Shown: piece by piece, positions 1-9,615 of the stretch | Layout: the number at the start of each line of letters is the position of its first letter | Position numbering within the stretch: the stretch's first letter is position 1 | From: Prionace glauca | Lineage: Eukaryota; Chordata; Chondrichthyes; Carcharhiniformes; Carcharhinidae | Direction of reading: 5' to 3' | Assembly (NCBI GenBank): GCA_037974335.1 | Contig: CM075760.1 | Span: 59,526,515 to 59,590,514 of the forward strand | DNA length: 64,000 nucleotides | Program-made: the position numbers and the translations under genes | The notes under the pieces: model-generated | Seen by the model: the letters and a program-made list of their open reading frames with translations, nothing else | Databases searched by the model: none | What the model was told of the DNA's origin: nothing

Positions 1-290
1 TGGGAATCAGGACCATTCTGATCAAAAGGCTCTACATGCCTTGAAATTTCAATTGAGATGAGAAGTTCAAGATGAGAATTTATCGATACAAGTCATGTTG
101 TATGTGGAACGCTCGTGATGCCACAGTAAATCAGTACAGACATCTCACAGAGTTGTGTGATTGGAGAAGATGTCAGAGATGGAGTGGTTAAATATAAAGC
201 GACAGGGTCTGAAGCTCAGTTTTGGGTAAAGAAAAATTGCAGTACAAAGAACAGAGAAAATTACAGCACAGGTGACCTTCCGCCCTTCAA
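1..290. repeat. Dispersed repeat, copy 1
   Basis: This segment matches 28049-28310 in the same orientation across nearly its whole length, with scattered substitutions and small gaps. Shared blocks include CCTTGAAATTTCAAT, TGTGGAACGCTC and GAAGCTCAGTTT. It encodes nothing that I recognise. It could be an interspersed repeat or a remnant of a segmental duplication. The window starts inside it, so its 5' limit is not visible. Confidence 0.6.
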
Positions 291-315
291 ACCTTCACTG
301 ACCATGCTGCCATAA

Positions 316-540
316 GATAAGAACATAAGAAATAGGAACAGGAGTAGGCCATCTAGCCCTTCGAGCCTGCCCCACCATTCAATAAGATCATGGCTGATCT
401 GAAGTGGATCAGTTCCACTTTCCCGCTTTCTCCCCATAACCCTTAATTCCCCTGTCTGTCAAAAACCTATCTACCCGTGACTTAAATATATTTAGCGAGT
501 TGGCCTCCACCGCTTCAACTGGCAGGGAACCGCCAGATGC
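316..540 (-). mobile_element. CR1-like LINE, 3' end fragment
   Basis: The fragment has the same 3' end as the longer CR1-like copies at 3070-4975 and 20466-21778: a run of AAGAACATAAGAAATAGGA, then the block around CAATAAGATCATGGCTGATC. It is a 5'-truncated minus-strand copy holding only the C-terminal coding end and the 3' UTR. Confidence 0.8.
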
Positions 541-946
541 AAATTGTCACTAAAAGCACGTGAGTTTTTTCATTCAATGTGGTAGCAACAACAAGTAGGT
601 CAAATGCTTTGAGTGATCATTTGCAGACACCTCGTTATTCTTGAATTCCAGTCTGCCGGCAAGAAAGTCGTTTCAAAATATAATTCCCCTCCCAATTATC
701 TGCTGCATCTACATGCTACTTCAAGCATTCCTCATACAAACGCATCAATTATATTTTTAATATCAACATTTATATTTTTCAGCTCGTCAAACATGTTCTG
801 GTCTTTCTGTGTTTTTCACGACGAAGAATATCTTTTTGTTGTCCAATATTGCACCTGACCTACCCCTCCACTCAGAAGAATACTCTGCTTCCCCCCTAAC
901 TCTACCTGCCTTTTTCCTAAGTTTATATTAGCTAAACTTTGGGGAG
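541..946. other. No recognised feature
   Basis: This is AT-rich spacer between a LINE fragment and the first tRNA gene. The short open frames here have no recognisable content. Confidence 0.5.
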
Positions 947-1019
947 AGGCTCCAGCGAGAATTGAACTCGCGACCCCTGGTTTACAAGACCAGTGCTCTA
1001 ACCACTGAGCTATGGAGCC
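947..1019 (-). tRNA. tRNA-Thr (TGT)
   Basis: Read on the minus strand, this is a 73-nt cloverleaf: acceptor GGCTCCA pairs with TGGAGCC, the D arm reads TAGCTCAGTGGTTAGAGCA, the anticodon loop holds TGT, and the T arm contains GTTCAATTC. It closely matches vertebrate tRNA-Thr(UGU). The internal A and B box promoters are intact. No strong T run follows directly on the minus strand. It looks functional. Confidence 0.93.
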
Positions 1020-1368
1020 AAATGCTGTCACCACCTCACGGTACGAGTAGCATTATCAGTGGATTAAGGAGCAGGATGGGGTTTGAGCTGGGGGATTTTT
1101 GATGAATGTGCAAATGTCTGAGACGGAGAGCAGGAAGATAAAAGCCGCAACTTGAAAGTGACATGATTTGACATGTGTGCTATGTGTGTATCTGAAATGT
1201 ATGTTGTGTATCTGACATGTATGTTCTTCAGAGTTTTTCGTTAGTGTTACATTTCTGACTTCTCCAGCTCCGATGCCATTTCATCCAGCTGGAAGATTTA
1301 GATGTTGTTCCCTTCACAGACGCCGTGAGGCGTGTTTTCATTAAATAAAGAATTGAACAAAAAATGAT
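1020..1368. other. No recognised feature
   Basis: Spacer between two tRNA-type sequences. I see no coding or repeat signal. Confidence 0.5.
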
Positions 1369-1433
1369 TCACTCCGAGACTGGGAATCGAAACCCCGTCA
1401 CGGCGCCGATCCTGATCACTGGACCCTCAGTGA
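1369..1433 (-). pseudogene. tRNA-Glu-like pseudogene
   Basis: On the minus strand the 5' half follows tRNA-Glu (GGTCCAGTGATCAGGATCGG) and the 3' half keeps a T arm (GGGTTTCGATTCCC). The acceptor ends TCACT and AGTGA can pair. The region that should hold the anticodon loop and the 3' side of its stem is missing, leaving about 65 nt. It is best read as a dead tRNA copy. Confidence 0.55.
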
Positions 1434-1927
1434 TGCTGATGTGAAAGATTTGTAATGAATTGACCATCTCTGCACTCATTGCTTTATTTCCAATAAGTTT
1501 CAACAAAAATAAGTCTCGATGAGAAATGACGAGAGGTGAAAATGACAGGATTTGAACCTCAGTTAGAAAGTCCCAATCCATCCTCTGGGCAGGGATTGCA
1601 GTCTCAATGTTGGCAATTCTGTCGCTTATATCGACAAACAGCCATTCAGTCTGTGTTCCTGTCTGTCTTCTCGATCGGAGTAACTCCGTTTAATAAAGTG
1701 TCATCTGGACTCAAAACATCCGCCCTTTTCACTCCTTACAGGTGCTGTCAGACATTGGGAGAATTTGGAACATTTCCTCTTTTCCCATCCGCAGTAATTT
1801 GCTTTTATCACTGGGGATATTTGGTTAAGATTATTTGACGAACGATGAAAATGATGCATTAACGAATGGGCAGAAATGAGTGCTCTCTTAGATATTTGGG
1901 AGACGGAAGCTTCCCCTCGGCCAGGCA
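1434..1927. other. No recognised gene; a T-arm-like remnant near 1545
   Basis: A minus-strand block near 1540-1580 contains GAGGTTCAAATCC, which resembles a tRNA T arm, but I could not fold a cloverleaf around it. The rest is unrecognised. Confidence 0.35.
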
Positions 1928-2000
1928 GCCGAAATAGCTCAGTTGGGAGAGCGTTAGACTAAAGATCTAAAGGTCCCTGTTTCAATCCCGGGTTTCGGCA
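1928..2000 (+). tRNA. tRNA-Phe body with anticodon AAA
   Basis: This 73-nt cloverleaf follows vertebrate tRNA-Phe at nearly every position: acceptor GCCGAAA with TTTCGGC and discriminator A, D arm TAGCTCAGTTGGGAGAGC, and anticodon arm TTAGACTAAAGATCTAA. The usual anticodon is GAA; here it reads AAA (first base G to A). The T loop reads TTTCAAT in place of the usual TTCGAT pattern. A TTTT run follows at about 2016. It may be a sequence variant, an inosine-modified tRNA, or an early pseudogene. Confidence 0.85.
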
Positions 2001-2319
2001 GTATCCTCTTGCTGGTTTTCTGTGCTAATGGGCACCGTATTTTGTCTCGCACTGTCTTCAAAACATCAGTTCACACAAGCTGCAACAGAACAAATACCAG
2101 ATGGCTTTCTGCTAACTGGCTCCGTAAAAAGGCAGAGTTTAAGAGCACGGAAAGAGCCCACTCGGACACCCACACCCATCCTGACCCCGCCTGCCATGAG
2201 ACATCTGGACGGCGCAAGTTCGTTCTGATTCCCGCTCCACAGATAGAGCCAGGAAAACTGACATCACCCAGGATTTTCTGTTTTAAGTTCAGATTTCGAA
2301 AGTCCGTAGTCGGCTACTT
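2001..2319. other. No recognised feature
   Basis: Open frames cross this stretch on the plus strand but none resembles a known protein, and the composition does not suggest coding. Confidence 0.45.
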
Positions 2320-2570
2320 TATGTTTATGTTTGAAGCTGACAAATGGCAAGTAACATTGGCGCCACACAGAATGCTGAGAGGTTTGGTGATGCTGTTGTC
2401 TGTGTGGTGTTGGAGGGGTGCGGGGGTGCTGCCGGGTGGAAGTGGTCTTGTGTTTGGAAGGTGCTGTTTAAGGTGCCTTTGGTGGATTCCTGCATCATGC
2501 AGACAGGTGGGGAACATTCTATCGCACTCCTGACTTGTGCCACGTCGATGGTGGACTGTTCCACTGATTG
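2320..2570. repeat. Fragment of a dispersed shark LINE-related repeat
   Basis: The stretch contains blocks such as GGCAAGTAACATTGGCGCCACACA and ATCGCACTCCTGACTTGTGCC in shorter form, which also occur in the copy at 44725-45330. I recognise this as a widespread vertebrate repeat. The order of the blocks suggests more than one fragment. Confidence 0.5.
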
Positions 2571-2639
2571 AGGGACTGTTTCCTCGGGTGGATTTCGCTG
2601 TCGCTCGGGGGCACTGCTATAGGATTCATATAGGAGGGA

Positions 2640-2800
2640 TGTCCGAGGTAGGTTCTTTACTCAGAAAGTGGTTGGGGTGTGGAATGGACTCACTGCTGTG
2701 ATAGTGGAGTCAGACACTTTAGGATCTTTCAAGCGGTTATTGGGTCGGCACATGGAGCACTCCAGAATGATAGGGAGTGGGATAGCCTGAACTTGATCTT
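2640..2800 (+). mobile_element. CR1-like LINE, C-terminal fragment
   Basis: The translation around FFTQKVVGVWNGL and GSFKRLLGRHM is the typical C-terminal end of CR1-like reverse transcriptases. Only this end is present. Confidence 0.6.
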
Positions 2801-2869
2801 GATCTTGGTTTCGGACAAAGCTCAGCACAACATCATGAGACGAATGACCTGCAGTGTGTTGGACTCTAT

Positions 2870-3065
2870 GTTCGATGTTTTTTGGGAGTCAGGAGGGGAG
2901 TTACTCCTGCAGGATTCCCAGCATCTGCCCTGCTCTTTTAGCCGCTGAACAAACTGATAATAAGTGTGCTGAGTCAGAATAGGTTTATCTTCTTTCCAGC
3001 TCAGTTTGTCATGAATTTTCAGCACTTTTGTCTTTTCCTGAATATATTTTGAGGCCCAAGTAAGA
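2870..3065. repeat. Fragment of the same dispersed repeat family as 44725-45330
   Basis: GGGAGTCAGGAGGGGAGTTACTC and the following block match, with divergence, the stretch GGGAGTCAGGAGGTGGGTTACTC at about 45135. Confidence 0.5.
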
Positions 3066-3069
3066 GCTA

Positions 3070-4975
3070 GTGTCATATATATGAGGCTGGGCTAGCCCTT
3101 AATATAAAAAAGGATAGCAAGAGTTTTTATAAATATATAAAAAGGAAGAGGCTGGCTAGGGTGAACGTTAGTCCTTTAGAGGATGAGAAAGGGGAACTAG
3201 TGGTAGGGGATGGGGATATGGCTAAGGTCTTGAATAACTTTTTTGTTTCTGTCTTCACGGAGGAGGACGTGAATAATTTGCCGGGTGTTAGCGATGGAAA
3301 GGTGGTAGGAATGGAGGGTCTTAATGACATTACTGTTACTAGAGAGGTGGTGCTCGACAGACTGGAGGGGCTGATTGTGGACAAGTCCCCAGGACAGGAT
3401 GGAATGCATCCGAGGGTTCTGAAAGAAATGGCGGAGGTGATAGTGGATGCCTTGGTGGTTATTTTCCAGATGTCGCTGGATTTCGGGGAAGTGCCGGAAG
3501 ATTGGAAAACGGCTAATGTTACGCCGTTGTTTAAGAAGGGTGCCAGGCAAAAGGCGGGGAATTATAGGCCGGTTAGTTTAACGTCTGTGGTAGGTAAAAT
3601 GTTAGAATCCGTCATGAAGGAGGAAGTAGCGAGGCACCTTGAGGGGAATTGCTTGATAGGGCGGACGCAACACGGTTTCATTAAAGGGAAGACGTGTCTG
3701 ACAAATTTACTGGAGTAATATGAGGATGTGTCTAGGGCAGTGGATAGAGGAGAGCCGGTGGATGTGGTCTTTCTGGATTTTCAGAAGGCGTTTGACAAGG
3801 TACCTCACAAGAGGTTATTGCAGAAGGTCAGGGGACATGGAGTTGGGGGTAGGGTGTTAGCGTGGATAGAGGATTGGTTGTCAAATAGGAGGCAGAGAGT
3901 GGGGGTCAATGGGTGCTATTCGGATTGGCGGTTGGTGACTAGTGGGGTGCCCCAGGGGTCGGTGCTGGGGCCTCAGCTATTTACCATTTATATAGATGAT
4001 CTGGAGGAGGGAACCGAGTGCAGGGTGTCGAAATTTGCTGATGACACCAAAATTGGAGGAAAGGCAAATTGTGAGGAGGATGTGGAGAGTCTGCAGAAGG
4101 ATCTAGATAGGCTGGGCGAATGGGCCAGAAAATGGCAAATGGAATTTAATGTTGGTAAGTGTGAGGTGGTCCACTCTGGTAGGAGGAATGGTAGGAAGGA
4201 CTACTACTTCCGTGGCGAAAAACTGCAGCAGGCGACGGTGCAGAGGGACCTCGGGGTCCTTGTGCATGAGTCGCAAAAACCCAGCTTGCAGGTGCAGCAG
4301 GTGGTCAGGAAGGCGAATGGGATGCTGGCCTTCATAGCGAAGGGGATTGAATATAAAAGTAGGGAGGTCTTGCTGCAGCTGTATAGGGCATTGGTGAGGC
4401 CGCAGCTGGAGTACTGTGTGCAGTTTTGGGCGCCGCACCTGCGCAGGGATATTTTGGCCCTGGAGGGAGTGCAGAGGAGGTTTACTAGGCTGATACCGGA
4501 GTTGAGGGGATTGAGCTAGGAGGAGAGGCTGAATAAACTAGGCTTGTACTCGTTAGAGTTTAGAAGAATGAGGGGAGATTTCATTGAGACGTATAAGATG
4601 ATGAACGGGATGGATAGAATAGAGGTGGAGAGACTCTTCCCGCTCAAAAAAGACAATAGGACTAGGGGGCACAGCCTCAAGATAAAGGGGAGGCGGTTTA
4701 GAACAGAGTTGAGAAGGAACTTCTTCACTCAAAGGGTGGTGAATCTCTGGAATACTCTGCCCGTTGAAGTGGTGGAGGCTGCCTCGCTAAATATTTTTAA
4801 GAAACGGGTTGATGGGTTTTTGATAAGAGAAGGGATTATGGGTTACGGGGAGAGGGCGGGAAGGTGGAGCTGAGCCACGACAGATCAGCCATGATCTTAT
4901 TGAATGGCGGGGCAGGCTCGAAGGGCTAGATTGCCTACTCCTGCTCCTATTTCTTATGTTCTTATGATTGTAAGA
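3070..4975 (+). mobile_element. CR1-like LINE, nearly complete reverse-transcriptase half
   Basis: A non-LTR retrotransposon copy that retains the reverse-transcriptase part of ORF2. One reading frame runs from about 3161 to 4873 and is interrupted by only two in-frame stops (TAA at 3716-3718 and TAG at 4517-4519). Visible reverse-transcriptase blocks in order are VDKSPGQDGMHPRVL, NYRPVSLTSVVGKMLE, HGFIKGKTCLTNLLE, FLDFQKAFDKVPH, TSGVPQGSVLGP, KFADDTKIGG (catalytic FADD), RDLGVLVHES and the C-terminal FFTQRVVNLWNTLPVEVVEA. The upstream endonuclease is absent, so the copy is 5'-truncated. It ends in TTCTTATGTTCTTATGAT. A close copy lies at 20466-21778, in which the corresponding stop positions are sense codons. 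Confidence 0.92.
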
Positions 4976-5037
4976 TACTATATTCAGGCAATATTCAATA
5001 GTGGATTCACTGGCGGGAGGGGTGCGGTTTCCAGTCA

Positions 5038-5114
5038 TGCTGTTGACGCTGGACTGATAACGCAGAGAAGAAAATGAAGCTTTGAAAACCAGGGTTCGAA
5101 TCCCAGCACAGCAG
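5038..5114 (+). pseudogene. tRNA-like sequence, probably a pseudogene
   Basis: A T arm (CAGGGTTCGAATCCCAG) is clear and the ends TGCTGTT and CACAGCA pair except at one position. A D-like segment (GACTGATAACGC) resembles the arginine family. The anticodon arm does not form a clean 5-bp stem, so no identity can be given. Confidence 0.4.
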
Positions 5115-5274
5115 CTTAACTCAATTCAAGGCAAAGTGGAATGACTGTGAGTGAGAATAGACAATTTCAATTCTGTGACATTTCCTCACTAAATCGAATA
5201 TATTTCGACCATGTTTCTGCCAATTTTGAAGCTTCCGACGGATATGTAAATAGTGCTGCAGCTATTTTCGCCGT

Positions 5275-5347
5275 GGGCCAGTGGCGCAATGGATAACGCG
5301 TCTGATTACGGATCAGAAGATTCCAGGTTCGACTCCTGGCTGGTTCG
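5275..5347 (+). tRNA. tRNA-Arg (ACG)
   Basis: A 73-nt cloverleaf matching vertebrate tRNA-Arg(ACG): acceptor GGGCCAG pairs with CTGGTTC using G-U pairs, followed by discriminator G. The D arm is TGGCGCAATGGATAACGC, the anticodon arm TCTGATTACGGATCAGA, and the T arm CCAGGTTCGACTCCTGG. It differs from the usual sequence by few bases and looks functional. Confidence 0.95.
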
Positions 5348-5989
5348 CTATGTTATTGTAACATTAGTTCAAAAGGTCCATATTTGTGTGGATGAAAAAT
5401 ATATTTTCACTGATTTTAGACAAATTCAGGGAAATGTTGACCAAATGAAATCAGCTTCTATGAAGATATTTACCTTACCTACTTATTTTTCAAAAACAAT
5501 GCTGACTAAAAAAAAACTGAAAAACTTTTCTTTTGAAAAAAAAAAGTTTATTTTTTAAATGACAAATTTACGTTAAAGTATTTGGGGAAAAAAGATCAGC
5601 AAGTTTAAGCTACCTTTTGAAAAGTTGGAAATTTCCCGAAAAGAAACATGGAAACATTACATTTTTCAGAATGGTGAAAATAATTTCCAAAAATGTTGAT
5701 GAAATCTGTTGAAGAATTTCTTCTAAACATGTTTAATTTTAAGAAGCAAAATACACAGATTTTTTTTTAACGTTGACAAATTTCCGTTAAAACAGGTGGA
5801 GGGATTTCTTTGGAGTAAGTTTTATTTTGAAAAGTTCAAATTAGCCAGAAGTTTCTGGTTTCTGATGCTGGGATTATTGTCTATTGGTGAGAAGGAGATT
5901 GACGAGTGATTTGATTCGGGTGGACTAGATTAGGGCAAGTTTGGGGGGGGGGGGCGGCAATTTATAAGATTTGGGGCAATGCGGGGGCA
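5348..5989. other. AT-rich spacer, nothing recognised
   Basis: This stretch is AT-rich with many A and T runs and a G tract near 5942. I find no gene. Confidence 0.5.
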
Positions 5990-6083
5990 TCACACATGCA
6001 CACACACCTCTCTCTCTCACACACTCACTCACACACACACACTCACTCACTCACTCACACACACACACACACACCTACACACA

Positions 6084-6115
<32 letters not shown>

Positions 6116-6170
6116 TACTCACTCACTCACTCACTCACTCACTCACTCACTCACTCACACACACACTTGC
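5990..6170. repeat. CA, CT and CTCA microsatellite
   Basis: Runs of CA and CT pass into a long CTCA tetranucleotide run at about 6117-6160. All overlapping open frames are artefacts of the repeat. Confidence 0.95.
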
Positions 6171-6410
6171 TCAATAATTGCCAGACTCCAGTCGAATTGT
6201 TATTGTGTGACACCAACCGCTTCTTTTTATTTTCCAACAGAGGAGTTAAAGAGCAGCAAAATCACGAGAACCACTGACATTGCAGGTATCTGGCAACAGA
6301 GGATCATCACACTGTGCATTGTCAGACCAATTCAACTGGCCGACAAATTGTCCTCTCGATCATTTAAACAAAATACTCTTCGGCAAATCAATAATCTGCG
6401 TATGGAAACA

Positions 6411-6482
6411 AGGTCCCGCCGATATTTGAACTCAGATCGCTGGATTCAAAGTCCAGAGTGCTCACCATTACACCACGGAACC
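6411..6482 (-). tRNA. tRNA-Gln (TTG)
   Basis: Minus-strand 72-nt cloverleaf: acceptor GGTTCCG with CGGGACC, D arm TGGTGTAATGGTGAGCA, anticodon arm TCTGGACTTTGAATCCAG with anticodon TTG, and T arm around GAGTTCAAATATC. It matches vertebrate tRNA-Gln(UUG) with a few substitutions, including one that weakens the T stem. Confidence 0.92.
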
Positions 6483-6755
6483 CAGCACACAGCAGTAGCC
6501 TGAAAATCGTCATTCAATATTCCTGCCACCTTGAATAGCAGAGAGAAATGTAAGTCCCGTTGAACAATCCCGTCAATGGCCAACACCAATTCATACTTAC
6601 GTTGCCCTTACTGGTTCCTCCTGTAAAAATGCTGGAAAATCTCAACATCTTTAACGAGAAACAATAAATAGTATTAAAAAAACTGAAACATTACTTCCCC
6701 TGATCCGGGAATCTGAAACACGGGACACAATCTCAGGATAAGGTGCTGATAATTT

Positions 6756-6960
6756 GGGACATCAATGAGGAGAAATTGCTTCACTCAAAGGCTCGTGAAT
6801 CTTCGGAACTCTCTACTCCAGAGGGTCCTGATGTTCCATCATTGGACACATTTCAGTTTGGGTTAGACAGATTTATGATCTATCCAGGAATGAATGGAAA
6901 CAGGGATATGGAATTGGAACAAATACTCAGCCACAAGTTCATGTTTCGATTGTATTTCTT
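6756..6960 (+). mobile_element. CR1-like LINE, C-terminal fragment
   Basis: The bases around GAAATTGCTTCACTCAAAGG and TCCAGAGGGTCCTGATGTTCC correspond to the C-terminal coding end of CR1-like elements, diverged and 5'-truncated. Confidence 0.5.
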
Positions 6961-7168
6961 TAAGTTTAATAGTATAATGGAAGTGTGTCTATAATGTTAT
7001 ATGTAATATGTTTGAAGTCGGTTGTCATTAAATACTGTTGGTAACACCAGATAATTGTCCAGCCGGTAACAATTGAGAGTTTTTTTTTCATTCGCACCCA
7101 GGGATCCTTTGCAAATAGGTAATGTGTGTTGCCTGTGAATGCTGATAGTGAAAAAAATAGTGAAATAC

Positions 7169-7242
7169 CGTCCCTGGATGGTCTCGAACCACCAACTTTT
7201 CGGTTAACAGCCGAACGCGCTGACCCATTGCGCCACAGAGAC
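7169..7242 (-). tRNA. tRNA-Asn (GTT)
   Basis: Minus-strand 74-nt cloverleaf: acceptor GTCTCTG with CAGGGAC, D arm TGGCGCAATGGGTCAGCGC, anticodon arm TTCGGCTGTTAACCGAA with anticodon GTT, and T arm TGGTGGTTCGAGACCA. It matches vertebrate tRNA-Asn(GUU). A run of seven T residues follows on the minus strand at about 7152-7158, a good Pol III terminator. Confidence 0.95.
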
Positions 7243-8183
7243 TGAGACAACAGCAGTTCAATATATTCTAAACTAGTGTGTCACTGACCACAATTCTATT
7301 TCTGCAAAACCTATTCCAGAACTGCAACATGACCGCACTGTTTACAATTCTATACAAGTCTCTTTAGTTCCGTTGATCCCGCAGCACTGCTGTAGTGTGT
7401 TGGTTATTCCCTTTCTCCTATGGACGGGCAGGTAAAATTAATCCATGTCTCTTATCACAGGGAGGAATTCAGCGGGAGGGAAGGGAATCGACCACCAGGA
7501 GCCCAGCGATCCAATACTTTCCACTCAATCATCAATAATAACGTTCACAACTGCACCTTCTTCCGAATATTGTGATCCATTTCCCTCAGGATTTGTTCCA
7601 AGGTTCGATATTTTCCTTGTTTTCTTCTAATTTTGATATAAGATTCGCTTCAATATACAACACAAATGGAATTACAAACCTGAGGGAGAACAGTGGGAAA
7701 GAAGTCACTGGATAACACAAATCCCATGGTGCTCATTTCCAGATTCCCAACACTCAGCTTTTCAATCAATGCAGGAATTTATTACTGAAAAGGTTTGGAA
7801 AGTTGGTGTGAATTGTGTTTGTGAGTCACTCGGGTGTTGTGTAAATGCTACTCGAAGGTTCAATGAGCCGCATATAATCTGTCTGCGTTTTGCTGAGCTT
7901 GTGTTCGGTGTATGGGAAGGTTTGAACGGGGTTGGACCTTGTATCCCAGGGATGGGCAGTAACCCGCTGACTGAAGCTGCAGTCGCCGCTTTCTGCTGGC
8001 GATTGGAGACTGAGGGATATAATCCTGCTGCTTCTCCCTGTCTCACTCACTGTGGAGCCGGGGAAAAGAGAATCATTGATGGGTTTGTTCCCCGGTCGGA
8101 AATGTGGCCTCGAATAACGGTTACGAGCGAAGGTAACAGTGCTGTAGCCTTTAACAATTTGACAAAAATGAGCAAAGCTGAGT
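7243..8183. other. No recognised feature
   Basis: A 145-codon open frame on the plus strand (7769-8206) has no recognisable domain and runs into the tRNA-Ile gene, so I do not call it a gene. Confidence 0.45.
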
Positions 8184-8278
8184 GCTCCAGTGGCGCAATC
8201 GGTTAGCGCGCGGTACTTATACAGCAGTGCAGTCAGCGGGCTATGCCGAGGTTGTGAGTTCGAGCCTCACCTGGAGCA
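8184..8278 (+). tRNA. tRNA-Ile (TAT) with intron
   Basis: A 95-nt gene with the vertebrate tRNA-Ile(UAU) pattern: acceptor GCTCCAG with CTGGAGC and discriminator A, D arm TGGCGCAATCGGTTAGCGC, anticodon TAT at 8218-8220, and T arm GTGAGTTCGAGCCTCAC. A 21-nt intron (8222-8242) sits one base after the anticodon, where this tRNA species normally carries its intron. TTTT at 8283-8286 is the terminator. Confidence 0.96.
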
Positions 8279-8284
8279 CCAGTT

Positions 8285-8385
8285 TTAGGTGAGACGATCG
8301 TGGAATCCCTCGACCAGCTACTAATCTGGGACCACCAGAACGCTGGTGGAATTTGAATACAACAAATAAGATTGGAATAGAAATC
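8285..8385 (+). mobile_element. Shark tRNA-derived SINE fragment
   Basis: CTGGTGGAATTTGAATACAA and the following AAGATTGGAATAGAAATC match the body of the SINE family that also occurs at 33235-33545, 36185-36400 and 48430-48690. Confidence 0.6.
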
Positions 8386-9615
8386 TACTCCAGTTCGCTC
8401 ACCGCCGCAACAGGTCCGCAGCAGACACCATCTCCCTGGCCCTGTACTCAACGCTGGAACACCTCGATAACAAATACACCGATGTCAGGCTACTATTTAT
8501 TGAATGCAGCTCAGCCTTATTCAGACGAAACTCGTCTCCAAACTCCGTGGCCTGGGCTCAGCTCCTCCCTCTGCAACTGGATCCTGAACTTCCGAACCCA
8601 CAGCACAAATCAGTAAGGACAGACAACAACACCTCCTCCACCATCATCCTCAACAGCGGTGTCCCACAAGGTTGTGTACTCACCCACCACCGCCCCCTCC
8701 CCCCATACAATCCTGATATACCTATGACTATGTGGTCAAATTCCCTCCAATTCGATTTTCAGTTTTGCTGACGACACCACCGTATTGAGTCTTATCTCAA
8801 ACAATGACGAGACAGAATACAGGAATGAGATAGAGAATCTGGTGGAATTGGTGCGGCGACAATAATCTCTCCCTCAATGTCAACAAAACGAATTAAATTG
8901 CCATCGACTTTAGGAAGCTTGAGGAGAAATTGCCCCTGTCTACATCAACCTGGACGAAGTAGGAAGGGTCTAAAGCTTCAAGTTTTTAGGTGACCAGATC
9001 ACCAACAACCTGTCCTGGTCCCCCCCCGATGCTGACACCATAGTTAAGGAAGCCCACTAACGCCCACAAACGCCTCTACTTTCTCAGAAGTCGAAGGATG
9101 TTTGGCATGTCAGCTACAACTCTCACCAATCTTCACAAAGCACCATGGAAAGCATCCTCTCTGGTTGTATCACAGCTTGGTTTGGCTCCTGCTCTGCCAA
9201 GGAACGTAAGAAAGTACAAAAAGTCGTGAATGTAGCACAGTCCATCATGCAAACCAGCCTCGCATTCTTTGGCTCTGTCTACATTGCTTCGGGAAAGCAG
9301 CCAGAATAATTGAGGATCCCACGCACCCCGGATATTCTCTCTTCCACTTTGTACCGTCAGGAAAATTACAAATGTTTGAGTTCATGTACCCACCGATTCA
9401 AGAACAGCTTCTTCCCTGCTGCCATCAGGCTTTTAAATGGAACTACCTCGCACAAAGTTGATCTTTCTCGATACCTCAGCTATGAAAGTTCCACCACATT
9501 CTGCTCTCGCTCCTGTCACTCTCCATGTACTTACGCTTTCTCTGTATAGCGCGCAACAACAATACTTTTCAGTTTATGTTAATACATTTGACAATAAGAA
9601 AGCAAATCAAATCAA
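8386..9615 (+). mobile_element. Decayed LINE, Rex1/L2-like
   Basis: Short open pieces in different frames spell a non-LTR reverse transcriptase: LCNWILNFRTHSTNQ, NNTSSTIILNSGVPQGCVL, FADDTTVLSL, NNLSLNVNKT, LYFLRSRRMFGM, ESILSGCITAWFGSCSAK and RFKNSFFPAAIRLLN. Order and wording fit the Rex1/Babar or L2 group and are distinct from the CR1-like copies. It has many frameshifts and stops, so it is old. It ends near an AT-rich AAATCAAATC stretch. Confidence 0.75.

Noticed and set aside
1536-1600. Second tRNA relic with T-arm-like GAGGTTCAAATCC
   Set aside because: No acceptor pairing and no cloverleaf could be formed.
2009-2533. 174-codon open frame
   Set aside because: No domain, a repeat fragment covers its end, and it starts beside the tRNA-Phe gene.
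5971-6503. Histidine/threonine/serine-rich open frames
   Set aside because: Artefacts of the CA and CTCA microsatellite.
7769-8206. 145-codon open frame
   Set aside because: No recognised family, and it runs into the tRNA-Ile gene.
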